This document shows positions 12,088 to 23,311 of a DNA stretch of 64,000 nt, in pieces. Both the position numbers and the translations under genes were made by a program. Below the pieces are notes generated by a model that was given only the letters and a program-made list of their open reading frames with translations, was not told the DNA's origin and did no database searches. Each line of letters opens with the position of its first letter. Position 1 is the stretch's first letter. The stretch spans positions 7,606,032-7,670,031 of the forward strand of contig NC_043741.1 of NCBI RefSeq assembly GCF_004337985.1, given 5' to 3'. Source of the DNA: Pyricularia pennisetigena. Lineage: Eukaryota > Ascomycota > Sordariomycetes > Magnaporthales > Pyriculariaceae.

Positions 12088-13187
12088 ATGGCGCCGTCAA
12101 ATGACAGGAGCGGAGGAGACCGCGGCGATGGGATTCTGTGCTCTGTGGCTCGGTTCTGGCGGCGGTCGTACGCTCCCGACTATGTCGGATTCGCAGCACT
12201 GGTGGCTGGCTACATGGTGGTATGTCTTTGTCGCTATGGTCGTGGTGCTGAAACAAAGCTCCCCCCGTATCCAACTAATTTTCTTTTTTGACACGCTCCC
12301 AAACCAAACAGCTCGTCTTCTTCGTAGAGCCCTTCCACCGCATGTTCTCCATCAGCGACCTGGCCATCTCGTTCCCGCACGCCGAGCACGAGCGCGTGCC
12401 CGTGGCCATGAACGTCGTCTACGCGGCCGCGGTGCCGCTGGCCGTCGTGGTGGCCACCAACCTCGCGACGCGCGCCTCGGCGCACAAGCACCACGTCGCC
12501 ATCCTCGGCCTGGCCATCGGCATCATCCTGACGACGTTCCTGACCGACGTGGTCAAGAACGCCGTCGGCCGCCCGCGCCCGGACCTGCTCGCCCGCTGCA
12601 AGCCGAAGTCCGGAACCGCAGCGAACCGCCTCGTCGACTGGACCGTCTGCACCGAGACGCAGCACCACCTGCTGCACGACGGGTGGAGGAGCTTCCCGAG
12701 CGGCCACTCGAGCTTTTCGTTTGCCGGGCTCGGCTACACGGCGCTGTTCCTGGCTGGCCAGCTTAGGATATTTGCGTACGACGGGGAGAGGGACGGGGAG
12801 GAGGACGGCATCGGTGCGGGAAAGATGGAGAGGGTGGTTTCGGCCGCGCACGGGAGGGGGTTGGGCAGGGCGCTGTTCTGTATGATTCCCCTGCTCGGCG
12901 CGACCATGATCGCCATTAGCAGGTGTCAGGATTACAGGCATGACGTCTACGACGTATGCACGGGGGCGCTGCTCGGGTCCGTGGTTACGTATTGGAGCTA
13001 CAGGCGCTACTGGCCGAGGTTGGGGAGCTACAGGTGTTCGGAGCCGTGGCCCAGTCCAGGGGCGGTAGAGGATCGGGGGAAAGGGTATGCGAGGATGCGG
13101 AGGGACGAGGAGAGTGGTGGCCGGGGAGGCGGCGGTAGTTCTGCTGGTTATAGCGGTGGGTATGAGATGAGGATCATGGAGAGATGA
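12088..13187 (+). CDS. DPP1: PAP2-type lipid phosphate phosphatase, Dpp1/LPP family
   Basis: Exons 12088-12219 and 12312-13187 join in phase 0 over a 92-bp intron (GTATGT..ACAG) and encode 335 residues. All three parts of the lipid-phosphatase signature are present: KNAVGRPRPDLL (KxxxxxxRP), PSGHSSFSF (PSGH) and SRCQDYRHDVYDV (SRxxxxxHxxxD). Several hydrophobic membrane segments surround them. It should remove phosphate from diacylglycerol pyrophosphate, phosphatidate or lysophosphatidate at an internal membrane (vacuole or Golgi in yeast). The C-terminal tail is Gly/Arg-rich and probably cytosolic. The gene is convergent with the proteasome gene, with only about 250 bp between the stop codons. 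The exact lipid preference cannot be told from sequence. Confidence 0.93.
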
Positions 13188-13437
13188 GGAGACGTCATAT
13201 AACGAGCAACATTCTGTCTCATTTGTTCTCGTCGTCCATGCCTTGGTTATATTAGTACAAATGGTACAGTAGAGGGCCTTTTGCGTTTACTTGTGAGACA
13301 TATTGAGGTCTCGGGTTTCGCATTTTTTTTTTTGTTGGCCCACCCACCCCGTTGGTGCTATGCTGTCTGTCTAAGATTTGAAATCCCAATACTTCCATCA
13401 TGTCATCATTCGCTCGACAAAACGTCCCTTTTCACGC

Positions 13438-14448
13438 TTATTTGTCATCAGTGCTGTCATCCTTGGCCAGGTCATGCTCCTTCAATAACGCTGTGATTTC
13501 GTCTGCGCTCCATAGCCTGTGGTAGACCTTGCCGTCTTTGGTCTGGCCGACGGTGGCGAACTCGACTGAAAGCAAAAAGAAATATATTAGCAGAATGCCT
13601 TGTAGTTGGGGTAGGTTCAGAGGGCTTAGAGACCACACGCAGACACATACTCTTCTCACTGCTCAACTTGGTGGAATCCATCGTCTTGCTAAGCACCTTG
13701 ACGGCCATCCCACATGCCTCCTTCAGACTGCAGTCCTCCTTGTAGTCTTGCTTGAGCAAGCTCTGGGCGCTGGCATTGTTGGCGCCGACACTTGTGGCCT
13801 TCCAGCCGCCATAGTTGCCCGAGGGGTTGCTGAGATAGAGCTGGAACTGGCGCTGGGGGTCCCAGCCGGCATAGATGAAAGATACTCCAAAGGGCCTGAG
13901 ACCTCCGTGCTGGGTGTAGCCCTGCTTCAGATCGCACAGGCGGCGAACCAGCTGCTCGCAGGGTATGTCTTCGTTGTAGGTCAGCAGGTAGCGCTGGGCG
14001 TTTTGGCGGGCGAAGTTGATGAGGATGTTGGCGTCGGCGGTCATGCCCGCTACGGCGCAAATCATGTTGTCGTTGAGAATGTACAGCTTTTCCGCAGACG
14101 TGTCCTGCTCCAAGAGCTTCGATGTCACTTTCCGCTCGGCGGCCAGCACTATACCGTCCTTGGCCAGGATGCCGATGGCGGTGCCGGCGTGGGAGATTGC
14201 TTCCAGGGCATACTCGACTTGGTAGAGGCGGCCTTCTGGGGAGAAGATTGTTGTCTACGGCGGCAAGGGGTTTTGTTGGTAAGCTTGGCTTTCGTCACTT
14301 GGGTGCGAAGCTTTGTGTGCATGTGCATATGGATGTTTGCTGGTGGGCTGGTATTGTAGGTATGTACCCCGGAGTCGATATACCCAAATTGAAGGAGAGG
14401 GGAAGGAAGCGCAGGTTGACTTACTCTGGAATCGTATCTGCGAGACAT
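13438..14448 (-). CDS. PRE9: 20S proteasome subunit alpha-3 (Pre9; PSMA4-type)
   Basis: Three exons on the minus strand: 14448-14425 (only MSRRYDSR), 14254-13651 and 13565-13438. The introns are 170 and 85 bp (donors GTAAGT and GTATGT). The spliced protein has 251 residues, the usual length. The N-terminus carries the alpha-type signature around [20 protein letters not shown]. The body includes the well conserved [21 protein letters not shown] and [15 protein letters not shown]. The C-terminus is acidic (AKDDSTDDK), as in fungal orthologues. It is a non-catalytic outer-ring subunit of the 20S core that helps form the gate. The gene is transcribed divergently from the Bye1-like gene. Confidence 0.96.
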
Positions 14449-15552
14449 TGTGGATGAACTGAGGGTCGAAAAGGGAGAATGTCTATTTCTCAACTGCAGT
14501 GGAGGAGTATGCGGCTCGTGGGGTATGTGTTTTGGTGATGGTTGGATGCCGGAATATGGAGTTGTTCCAACACACGCGAAAGGCGGCGTAGGTTCAGGCG
14601 GGCGTTTGGCGGAGAGCTCCAGGCAATCGAGCACACGCACGTACGTTCAGCATGAGCTTGGTGCTCCACCTTGACGCTCCCTCGCGGAAGACCAGAGCTC
14701 TTTCTGATGTGGGCCTTGCTTGTCAGGCCGCCACGGGCTGATAAAGACGATAAAGACCCATTGCATCGCTTAGGTCAGCAAATCTATGTGGCGTCCCGGT
14801 ACTTATCCATCGTTATCTTCTCCGCCGCCCACTTTCTAGAGCCCTCAACTTCCTCCGCATCAACGATGATCAGTCAGTCACGTTGGACTCGACAACCAAC
14901 CCCACGAATTGCACCATATCTGGGACCTCTGACTGTCGTCAAGCTCACGAAAGCTGTCGCCAGGTGTGGGCGACTCTGAAAATACATTTTTCACACCCGT
15001 TCTTCCCCGTCTTTCCACCTAGGTCGAGCTCGATAGCCCTGGGTTGCAGGTGTTGCGCTAGCTAGCTACATCAGTCACCACGCGCCAACCGTTCGGCGTC
15101 ACCCACCACCTCAAATTTCCTCAACGCGTCGGCTCTTAACGGTTCACGCACACCCAACCCCACAACACTGCCCAAGATTGGAGTGATTTGGACGTGATTT
15201 TATACTTTCAAAAGTCAACTGAGTTCTGATAGCTTTTCGGGGCTCAATTTTGGCCGTGGGCTGGTGTTTCATTTGAATTTGGCAACACGGGTTGGTTCGC
15301 GCGAATTGGCTGCGGAGGAGCTTTCCCTTCCGTCTTGTTCCCCGCTCCAGTCGTGTCTTTGGTGCCACTACCATTCATCATCGCCAGGTTGAGCTACTTG
15401 GACCGTGATCAATTTCTATCGTCTATGCCCTCTTGCGTTCGTGAATTGAGCCTCTCTCAGTAGTTGATCAACCGATCAGAAGAAGCATTTTATGGACTGT
15501 CTCCGCCTTTCGAGGACCCGGACGTCATCTGCTTAGTGGTAGTTCAACTACA
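14449..15552. other. Divergent promoter region (PRE9 / BYE1-like)
   Basis: About 1.1 kb between two divergent start codons. It is expected to hold both promoters and 5' leaders. I did not find the yeast proteasome control element or any other motif I can name with confidence, and saw no gene. Confidence 0.5.
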
Positions 15553-18500
15553 ATGTCTGGTAAGCTTCCTGACACACATTGACCTAGGACTGCATCCCCC
15601 AACGATCTGGACAGACACGGTGCGGGCCTCGAGAGTCTAGAAACCCAAGTCGGCCTCTCTTTTGGGCGAGATGCCATGTACTGACAGCGACGTCGTCACC
15701 AAGCAGAAGCCGAACCCCGCCGATCGGTGCGCAGCACCAAGGGCCAGCATAAAGCCCTCGATCAGCTCGACCAACCACCAGAACAGCCAAAGAAGCGCGG
15801 ACGCAAGAAGAAGGAGGAGAAGCAGGAGGAGCCCGAGGAGATTATCCGCTGTGTGTGCGGTGCCACAGACCAGGACAACGCCGACCCCAACGAGCCGTGG
15901 ATTGCCTGTGAGACGTGCGACGCGTGGCAGCACAATGTGTGTATGGGCCTGAGCATTTTCGAGGAAGATCTTGCTAGTAAATACTTCTGCGAACAATGCC
16001 GCCCGGCCGACCACAAGGAGCTGCTCGACGGCATTGCTCGCGGCGAGGAGCCGTGGGTCGCCCGCCGCCGCGCGTACGAGGAGGAGAAGGCCAGGGAGGC
16101 TGAGGAGGCGAGCAAGAAGCCCAAGAAGGGAAAGAAGGCCAAAGCAGCGGCTGCTGCTGCTGCTGCTGCGGCTAGGCGCGCGAGTGAGGCTCCCAAGGAG
16201 CCGGCTGCCAAAGAGGAACGAGCTGCGACTCCTGCTAGTGTCAAGAGCAAGCCATCTCCTGCTCCTGCGGCGGTTCCGACCCCGACTCCCGCTCCTGTAC
16301 CTACGCCTGCCCCTGCGCCCGCAGTGGATGCAAAGAAGGAGTCGACCTCCAAAGCTGCCGCGTCCGCCGCCGGCAATAAGCGTAAAGCTCGCGATCCGGC
16401 AGATGACCAAGCACAAAAGGTTTGGCTCTTCTGCTCTTGAAATGTTGGTTCCTACCAGCGTTGACCTTTGCTAACATTTCCTTTGCAACTCAGGGTTCTG
16501 CCTCGAAAATACGTAAAATTTCGGACACTCAGAGTGTACCTACCCCAGCCGAGGAGCCCAAGGCGAGTGCCGAGCCAGCAACAGTCAAGCCAGCCACTGA
16601 ACCCTCCCCTGCTCCAGCATCGGCCTCAGTACCAGCCTCGGCTGCGGCCCCAGCTGCGGCCCCGGCTGCGGCTCCGGCTGCGGCTCCGGCTCCTCCTCCC
16701 CCTCCGTCTCCTCCTCGCCGGAAAGTCAAGTACGACCCTCCTGCGGACTTGCCGGCTGCCATTGGTGAGCTGCCCGCTGCCCAGCAGTCCACGGCCAAGG
16801 CCCTCAGGAAAAGTATCTCTACCGCTCTGTCAGCCTTGGAGAAGAAGAAAAAAATTTCTCCAGGCGAGGGATCAACGGCAGCACAAGTTGCGGAGCGTCT
16901 TGCTATTCAGATTGAGCGCGCCGTGCAGGACACGCATGCCAACACCAGCAAATATGCTGCTCAGATTAAAACTCTGGCCTTCAATCTCAAGTCCAACACG
17001 GACCTTGTCAAGGGATTACTCGAAAGCACCCTGTCGCCCCCAATTTTGGCAACCATGACGACGGATCAGATGGCTTCGAAGGAGCTGCAGCGAGAGACGG
17101 CTGAGATGCTCAAACGTGCAGAGAAGCAGAGTATTTTGATCAGTGATAATGGGCCCCGGATGAGAAAAACGCACAAGGGTGAAGAAATAGTCGAGGATGA
17201 GCCCTCGTCGGCCGTTGATGATGCGCCTAGCGCCCCCATAAGGATCCGCGAGTCTGTTCCTGGCCCGGCCGGTCCCGTGGACGATGAGCAATCTCCAGCT
17301 GATCAACCTGGAGGTGATGCCATGGAGGTAGAGCTGCCAGCTGATTTGGATATTCGTCGCCCTTCACAGACTGCCAGAGAAAAGATGAGGATAGACACTC
17401 AATCAAGTGCCCGATCACCAAGCTTTGATATAAACAAAGTATTCTCCCAGGTCAAGTCTCCATCACAGCCGGGGCGACGACTATCGCAGGCGGTTGCTCC
17501 GGCCAAGGGTTCTGTTCACGACCCCGATGTTGACAGGATGCTGATGGGAGATGATGCGACCGAATCGGATGGGTACTCTCCCACCGAGGAGACGGACCCA
17601 GAAGTCGTCTGGAGAGGAATATTAGACATGCCCAACGTGGCGAGCGTGCCCGTCACGTCGAGATGGGCGGGTGGTGGCAATCTTTTGAACGCGTACGGCA
17701 AGCCATGGAGTCAAGTCTTTCCGTCCAAGCTACACGTCCATGGCCGTCTGGACGAGGAAACTACGTCAGCCTACCTGTGCGGCATGAGATGGAGGGCCGA
17801 GATGGACGTGATAGTTACGGGTGTACACCCTGCCAGGGACGATCGCAAAGCGGATTTTGCAAAGATAGTGTCATATTTTGTCCAAAGGAATCGCTACGCC
17901 GCCGTCACCAACCCCCAGCCTGGCATCACCGCGACATACCTCATTCCTGTTCTCCCGGACCAGCCTTATCCCGAAATAATGCTCAACCTTGAGGACAATA
18001 AGATACCCGAGAAGCGCACAGAGCCCATGCTCCTTGCAGTCTTTGTCTATCAGAACCAGGCGGCACAGCTGCAGGAACTCCGCGAGAAGCAGGCCCGCGG
18101 AGCAACTTTCCAGCACCCGCAACCCCAAGGCACGCCAACGCCGAATTCGATGGGTAGCAAACCTAGGCATTCATCTGCATCGGCACCGACCTGGTCGCCT
18201 AACACACCGCATGGGGGTTTCCCGTCGACTATGGCTTCGCCGTCACCAGGGACTAACGGTCAGGGGAGGGGCCAATTTCAGCATCAGCAGCAACCAGCCC
18301 CGGCTGGACCGACGTTTCCGCAAGCAAATCAACAGTTCTCTCACGTACCTCTTACTCCCCATGCCCTGGCTGCTCAAAAGCAGCAACAAATGCAGCAACA
18401 GCAGGCTGCTCAGCAGTTGAGCGCAGCATCACCTGCAGCTGCTAACGCGACTGCGGCAAACTTCCAAGCTGCTGGTCCGCAGCCGCCCTCGCAAGCCGCC

Positions 18501-19178
18501 ATTGCGCGCGCCACTAGCATCCTGGGACCTGAGCTTGTTCACAGCGCGACGGCCCGTATGCTACTTTGTGCCCCATCGGCCAACGAGATGCAACCGAAAG
18601 AGTGGGAGGTGATCAAGAAGGTGTATACCGAGCACCCTGGTACTAGAGATGACGCACAACTTCTCAGCACGCTACTGCACGACTATAATGTCAAGGAGCA
18701 GCAACACCGAATGGCGGCCCAGCAGCAGCCAGCCCGACAGCCGGCACAGCAACCACCACCTCCACAACAACAACAGCAGCAGCAGCAGCAGCCGAAGCCA
18801 GTGCAAGCGCCAACCCGACCCGTCCAGCCACCGCAAGCACGACCGCCGCAACAGCAACCGCAGCAGCAGCAACGAACTCTGTCCCAGAAGCCACAGGCAC
18901 AGTCTGCGTCTCCGATGCCGCCCACGCAACAACCGGGCGCCACTGCTACTCCCGCTGCAGCAACTCAGCCAGCGCATCCACGACCGGTATCGCAAACCCC
19001 TGTCCCTATTCCTCACGTGCCACACACGCCACAGAACAAGCTTCCCGGTGCTGCTTCTGCGACCGCCACCAGGCCGGCTCAGACTCCGGTGCCCGTGCCC
19101 TCGGCAGCCCCCGCGGCTGCCCAAGCAACAGCCGCAGCAGCGCCAGCAGCCCCTCCGACAGCTGGCGGAGCGAAGTAG
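15553..19178 (+). CDS. BYE1: Bye1-like PHD / TFIIS-central / SPOC transcription elongation factor
   Basis: The first exon has only 7 bases (15553-15559, ATGTCTG). A 147-bp intron leads to exon 15707-16419, then a 74-bp intron (weak GTTTGG donor) to exon 16494-19178; 1,134 residues to the TAG. The start reads MSEAEPRRSVRSTKGQ, typical of fungal members. Domains in order: AT-hook-like basic KKRGRKKK; PHD finger near residues 50-100 with Cys4-His-Cys3 ligands (RCVCG, CETC, QHNVC, CEQC); Ala/Pro low complexity; TFIIS-like central domain near 333-470 (LRKSISTALS.. AAQIKTLAFNLKSN); SPOC domain near 610-765 (WRGILDMPNVASVPVTSRW). A Gln/Pro-rich tail follows, partly coded by CAG/CAA repeats near 18763-18791. 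It probably binds RNA polymerase II and methylated H3 tails. Coding-like sequence continues in frame after the stop (see findings). Confidence 0.92.
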
Positions 19179-19316
19179 GACAACTTGGCCCAGCGGCGGA
19201 CGGAGCGCCTCTCGACGACGCCGATTCCCATTCCACAGGTCCCGGGTTCGTCAATGCTGGGGCAGTTTCAGTCTCGTTCGGGCAAGTCTGAGGTCACAAT
19301 GAAGCGGGCATCATAA
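19179..19316 (+). other. In-frame coding-like extension after the BYE1-like TAG stop
   Basis: Directly after the TAG at 19176-19178 the same frame stays open for 45 codons to a TAA at 19314-19316. The translation begins DNLAQRRTERLSTTPIPIPQ and continues with VPGSSMLGQFQSRSGKSEV. It is of balanced composition and looks like conserved protein, not 3' UTR. I see no GT..AG intron of workable size that would skip the TAG. A recent nonsense change, stop readthrough or a base-call error are the options; the sequence alone does not decide. Confidence 0.55.
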
Positions 19317-20698
19317 TGAGTTTACGCTGCTACATGATTGTCTTGTCTTGTCTTGTCTACACATTTGCAGGGCGCTGAGTGGATTTGACACGTTGGCTTC
19401 GCTTTATTCTTTATTTTTTACTTTTCAAAGATTTTGATTGACAGTTTATCCCGGATCATGAGCGAATTTTTTTCTTCGGAGTCGGTCACTTGATTTTCAT
19501 TCTTCTCTTCTAAACTCATGGTAACCTACTGTTTCTATGCAGCAGGAATAAAAAAAAATCACTTACTTGTGTATAAGGTTTTCTTTGACTTAATGCTTGG
19601 CCGGGAGATCATAAATCTTGTTTTTTCTAAACTCGTCTTGGCTCAGTCGGTAGTCCTCAGAACTACCGTTGTTCGCCCACGTGCGGAAGACTGTTCATTA
19701 TGAAGGGCGCTTCGATTACCTTTTTGGGGTTCACTTTATGCTGCGAGTGGATTGGGCATGACAAGTGGTTGGCAGACAGATTCAGGTATATCGATGTGAA
19801 GTGAGAAACAAAAGATAGTATATTATGAGGCTATGAGCAGATTGACCTTGTCGCTAATAGCTGCTCTGGAGGAGCAAGTCAGATGATGCCAAGCATGAAT
19901 GGACGTAACCTCAATGTCCTCCGGAGCCGGAACCCCCCAAGGTCTTCGGCACTGGCGCCGAAAGGGCAATTTCAAAAGTTTGACCTGGCTTGCCTGGACC
20001 CTTGCAAATGTCGTCAGCTCTCCCCACAAGGACCAAATAATTGCTATTACCGAGGCGACGGACCCCATCCTGCGAGTCAGTTTTCACTTTGTGCCTTGTG
20101 GAGTCGAGATACCGTATACCCAAGGGTATCCGGGGGGCTGGTTGAGGTATTTGGTTCTTTTTCTGATAGACATGATCTCTTTTATTTTTTATTTATTTTT
20201 TTTTTTTTTAAAATTCTTTTTTGTTGTCTCTGGTCGTCATCCATTTTCCTTCAATTGATCAAATTTGGTGTAATCATTGGATGTCTCGTTACGATCCAAC
20301 TCCATGGACCAGCGCCCCTACATTCAATGTAAACAAAGTAATGTCATGGACAAACTTGAATCTCTGATACTAATCAGGATAGCGTCTCCTATCTCTCAAG
20401 CCTTGATACGACTGGGCGCCCCGCATAGCGATATGAACTGACGGGGAACTCGTTTGCGAGAACATGGTTCCTGCATCTTGTCCCGGCCAGTTGGTCGGAG
20501 GAAAAAGAGTCATTTAAGTAGCGCCCCCCGCTTCCTGAGTTACTGACCGTAGAGCCGTCTCCTTCCTTTGTCCTCACCACCACCTCCCGACACCCTTCTG
20601 GTCGCTCGTCCCGCACTCTGTCTTGTTCTTGCCTAGCCCATCTTTTTTTTTTTTCCTCTCTCTTTTCCAAGACACTCTCCCTCATCACCAGCAAGAAG
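19317..20698. other. Intergenic
   Basis: Contains a short (TCTTG)n run near 19339-19358 in the probable 3' UTR of the Bye1-like gene, a T-rich block near 20180-20220, and a C/T-rich leader (20575-20690) just before the HAD phosphatase gene. No gene was recognised. Confidence 0.5.
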
Positions 20699-21784
20699 AT
20701 GAAGGTCACGGTCTCCCTCGCCCTGGCCGGCCTCGCGGCCCTCGCCAGCTCGTCCCCGTGCCAGGCCAAGCCCATCAAGACCAACAGCACGATGCTCTCT
20801 CACTGGCCTCCGGCGGCGGCGTCGTCGCTCGAGGCCATGATCAAGCGCAACGCGCACAGCGGGGCGTACGCGGCGTTCGACATGGACAACACGTCGTGGC
20901 GCTTCGACGTGGAGGAGTCGCTCATCCCGTACCTGGACAACAAGGGCGTCCTGAGCCGGGAGAAGCTCGACCCGTCGCTCAAGATCATCCCGTTCAAGGA
21001 CACGGCGACGTACAAGGAGTCGCTGTACAGCTACTACAACCGGCTGTGCGCCGTCGACGCCATGATCTGCTACCCGTGGGCGGCGCAGGTGTTCTCGGGC
21101 ATGAAGCTGCGCGAGCTCAAGGGCTGGGTCGACGAGCTCATGACGTTTGAGGGCGGCGTGATCAACACGACGCAGTGGGTGGGCGACGCCGTCCAGCCCG
21201 TGTCGGTCAGCCGGCCCGTGCCGTTCCGGGCCCAGCAGCAGCTGTACAACGCGCTCATGGACAACGGCATCTCGGTCTACGTCGTGACGGCGTCCAACGA
21301 GGAGCTGGTGCGCATGGTGGCGTCGGACCCCAAGTACGGCTACAACGTGCCGCCGGCAAACGTCATCGGCGTCACCACGCTGCTGGCCAACGCCTCGGAT
21401 CCGTCGCGCCCCACCACGGCCCGCCAGCAGATCGAGCACGGCGTCTACGACCCCGACGCCAACCTCGACCTGACCATCACGCCGTACCTGTGGACGCCCG
21501 CGACCTGGATGTCGGGCAAGTACGGCGCCATCCTGACCTACATCAGCCAGTGGCGCAAGGCGGTCCTGGTGGCCGGTGACACCCCCGACAGCGACGGCTA
21601 CATGCTGTTCCACGACGTCGACGTCGCGAGGGGCGGCCTGAGGCTGTGGATCAACAAGAAGCAGAGCAACATGGATCAGCTGCAGGCCATGATTGCCAAC
21701 AACTCCAAGGAGCAGGCCAGCCTGGGACAGGAGGTCACGGCCGATAAGAACTGGGTTATTGTGAAGCCCGAGGAGATTCTGTGA
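20699..21784 (+). CDS. Secreted HAD-superfamily phosphatase, phosphorylcholine-phosphatase-like
   Basis: A single-exon gene of 361 residues. Residues 1 to about 20 form a signal peptide (MKVTVSLALAGLAALASSSP). HAD motif I is FDMDNTSW with nucleophile Asp61 and acid Asp63, motif II is the VTAS in YVVTASNE, and motif IV is AGDTPDSDGYML. The phrase DMDNT..DVEESLIPYL strongly resembles bacterial phosphorylcholine phosphatase (PchP) and related secreted acid phosphatases. It probably releases phosphate from phosphorylcholine or similar small esters outside the cell or in the vacuole. GC content and third-position C/G bias are much higher than in the flanks, as in other strongly coding genes here. 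Substrate assignment is by resemblance only. Confidence 0.88.
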   Translation: MKVTVSLALAGLAALASSSPCQAKPIKTNSTMLSHWPPAAASSLEAMIKRNAHSGAYAAFDMDNTSWRFDVEESLIPYLDNKGVLSREKLDPSLKIIPFKDTATYKESLYSYYNRLCAVDAMICYPWAAQVFSGMKLRELKGWVDELMTFEGGVINTTQWVGDAVQPVSVSRPVPFRAQQQLYNALMDNGISVYVVTASNEELVRMVASDPKYGYNVPPANVIGVTTLLANASDPSRPTTARQQIEHGVYDPDANLDLTITPYLWTPATWMSGKYGAILTYISQWRKAVLVAGDTPDSDGYMLFHDVDVARGGLRLWINKKQSNMDQLQAMIANNSKEQASLGQEVTADKNWVIVKPEEIL

Positions 21785-22451
21785 GGGATCGAGACTCGAC
21801 AGATTTCATGTTTTGTATTGTGTTTGGATATGGAAAATATGTCATTTCGGGGGAGGTGGTGGACGACGCAGGCATGGAAAACTTATGATGTATGACAGAC
21901 AAATACCCTATAAATAGTAAAATAATCGACCAACGACGGGAAGTTGTGGTCTGTGATTGGAAGCATATGAGAAGGGTTTATATGTGTAATGTGTAATATC
22001 TATCCATGAGTACTGTTTTCCCTCTGTCTTTGATTATAGTGCACCCCCCTCCCCCATTTGCAAACGCCCAGCAAGCATCGAGCACACGAGTCCTGGATCA
22101 ACATGACGACATGGACCTCTGCCAAAGCTACTGAGTTTTGAAACTCCAACCTAGTCCAGTTCTGCTTTGGCTGTTGGCATTCTCAACCAACCAAACCCCA
22201 CTCCGCTCCTGAGGCCTATAGGCTTGCCTCGGTAGGTCCGATGAACCCAGGGCAAATCTTGTCGAGATTCCTCTCAACGCCCGCCTCGGCTTTCGGGGTC
22301 GTTAGCCTATGGGTCCAAACCACACCACAGGCGCTTCAACCTTGGCTGATCCTCGAGACCACACCACAGAGCTTGAGGGCCGCTGACTCGCAGCACTCTT
22401 TTGACCATCCTGCATGTTTGGCGAGCTCATATCGCCGCACTCCCGCCCCAA
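21785..22451. other. Intergenic between convergent genes
   Basis: 3' flanks of the HAD phosphatase (+) and MED7 (-). No gene or notable repeat was recognised. Confidence 0.5.
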
Positions 22452-23311
22452 CTACGCAAACGCAGCATCCATAGCCTCCCAGCACTCAGCCTGCCTCTTC
22501 CTCCTCCGCGCGTCCTCCTCCCTGGCCAAATCCTCGCTCGTGACGGCCCAGTCGCCCAGCAGCTCCTCCCTGGTGGGGACCTTTATGCTCCCCAGGCCCT
22601 CGAGGACGCGCCTGGCCTTGTCCGCAGCGGCGCGGAGGGCGGCCGTCTCGGCGCGGGTGCGGTCGAGGCGCTCCTGCATGGTCTGTATGAGCTGCTCGCG
22701 CGTCTGGTGCGGGCGGTACTCATTGATGGCGTGCTCCATGTTCATGAGCAACGCCGATATGTCGGCCACCTTGTCCTCGCCGTGCGCCGGCTGTACCGCC
22801 ATTGTGCCCACCAGCTCCAGAAAGTTGAGCAGGATCGACTTGGCCAGCCGCTTCATGACGAGGGCGCGGTCGGCGTGCGCGGGCACGGCGGCGTCGGCTG
22901 GCGGCGGCGTCGGGATCACTCGTTGGATGTTTTGGTCCTCGAGCGTGGGGAGTTCGTCTTTGAGCTGTCGGAGGGGCCGAAAGGCGCAGAGACGGGGGGG
23001 AAGAAGCGGTTAGATATATGCACTCCCGTTGAGGCTGGGGTCAATGGGGCCGGGGAGGGGGAGACGCAACGTACGGTATACGTATCTCCAAAGACTTTCC
23101 ATTTGCCATCTGCTGGTTCTGGCGGCGGTTGGAGGTGCCATAGTTCTTCGGGCAGCGAAGGTAATCGAAGCGGGGGGTCAAGGCCGGTGGCATCCTTGTA
23201 TTCATTGCGCAGCTGTTGGATGCGTTCGATGTTTTGGGGTGTAAAGTCTTTCCAGAAGTAGTCTGGAGGCATTGGAAAGGACCTGTTTTGTGCTGGTTCC
23301 TCGTCCGCCAT
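22452..23311 (-). CDS. MED7: Mediator complex subunit 7 (Med7)
   Basis: Two exons on the minus strand, 23311-23075 and 22964-22452, separated by a 110-bp intron (GTACGT..ACAG, phase 0), encode 249 residues. The N-terminal part shows the Med7 pattern FPMPPDYFWKDFTPQNIERI, followed by LPEELWHLQPP and WKVFGDTYT. Exon 2 continues with LKDELPTLEDQNIQRV, then the conserved core VMKRLAKSILLNFLELVGTM and INEYRPHQTREQLI, and ends with a coiled-coil region. Med7 is an essential scaffold of the Mediator middle module, pairing with Med21 and Med31 in the nucleus. The gene is divergent from the zinc-finger gene; the shared upstream region contains the assembly gap. Confidence 0.96.

Noticed and set aside
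12234..12941. Long minus-strand frame opposite the Dpp1-like gene
   Set aside because: The plus strand carries all three PAP2 motifs; the antisense frame has no motif and a composition typical of a shadow frame.
18683..18943. Minus-strand frame rich in Cys and Gly opposite the BYE1-like gene
   Set aside because: It is the antisense of the CAG/CAA (poly-Gln) and Pro-rich coding repeats; the poly-Cys is an artefact of reading that repeat backwards.
20633..21613. Long (326-codon) minus-strand frame opposite the HAD phosphatase
   Set aside because: The plus strand encodes a full HAD domain with signal peptide. The antisense frame is open only because of the strong GC bias at third positions.
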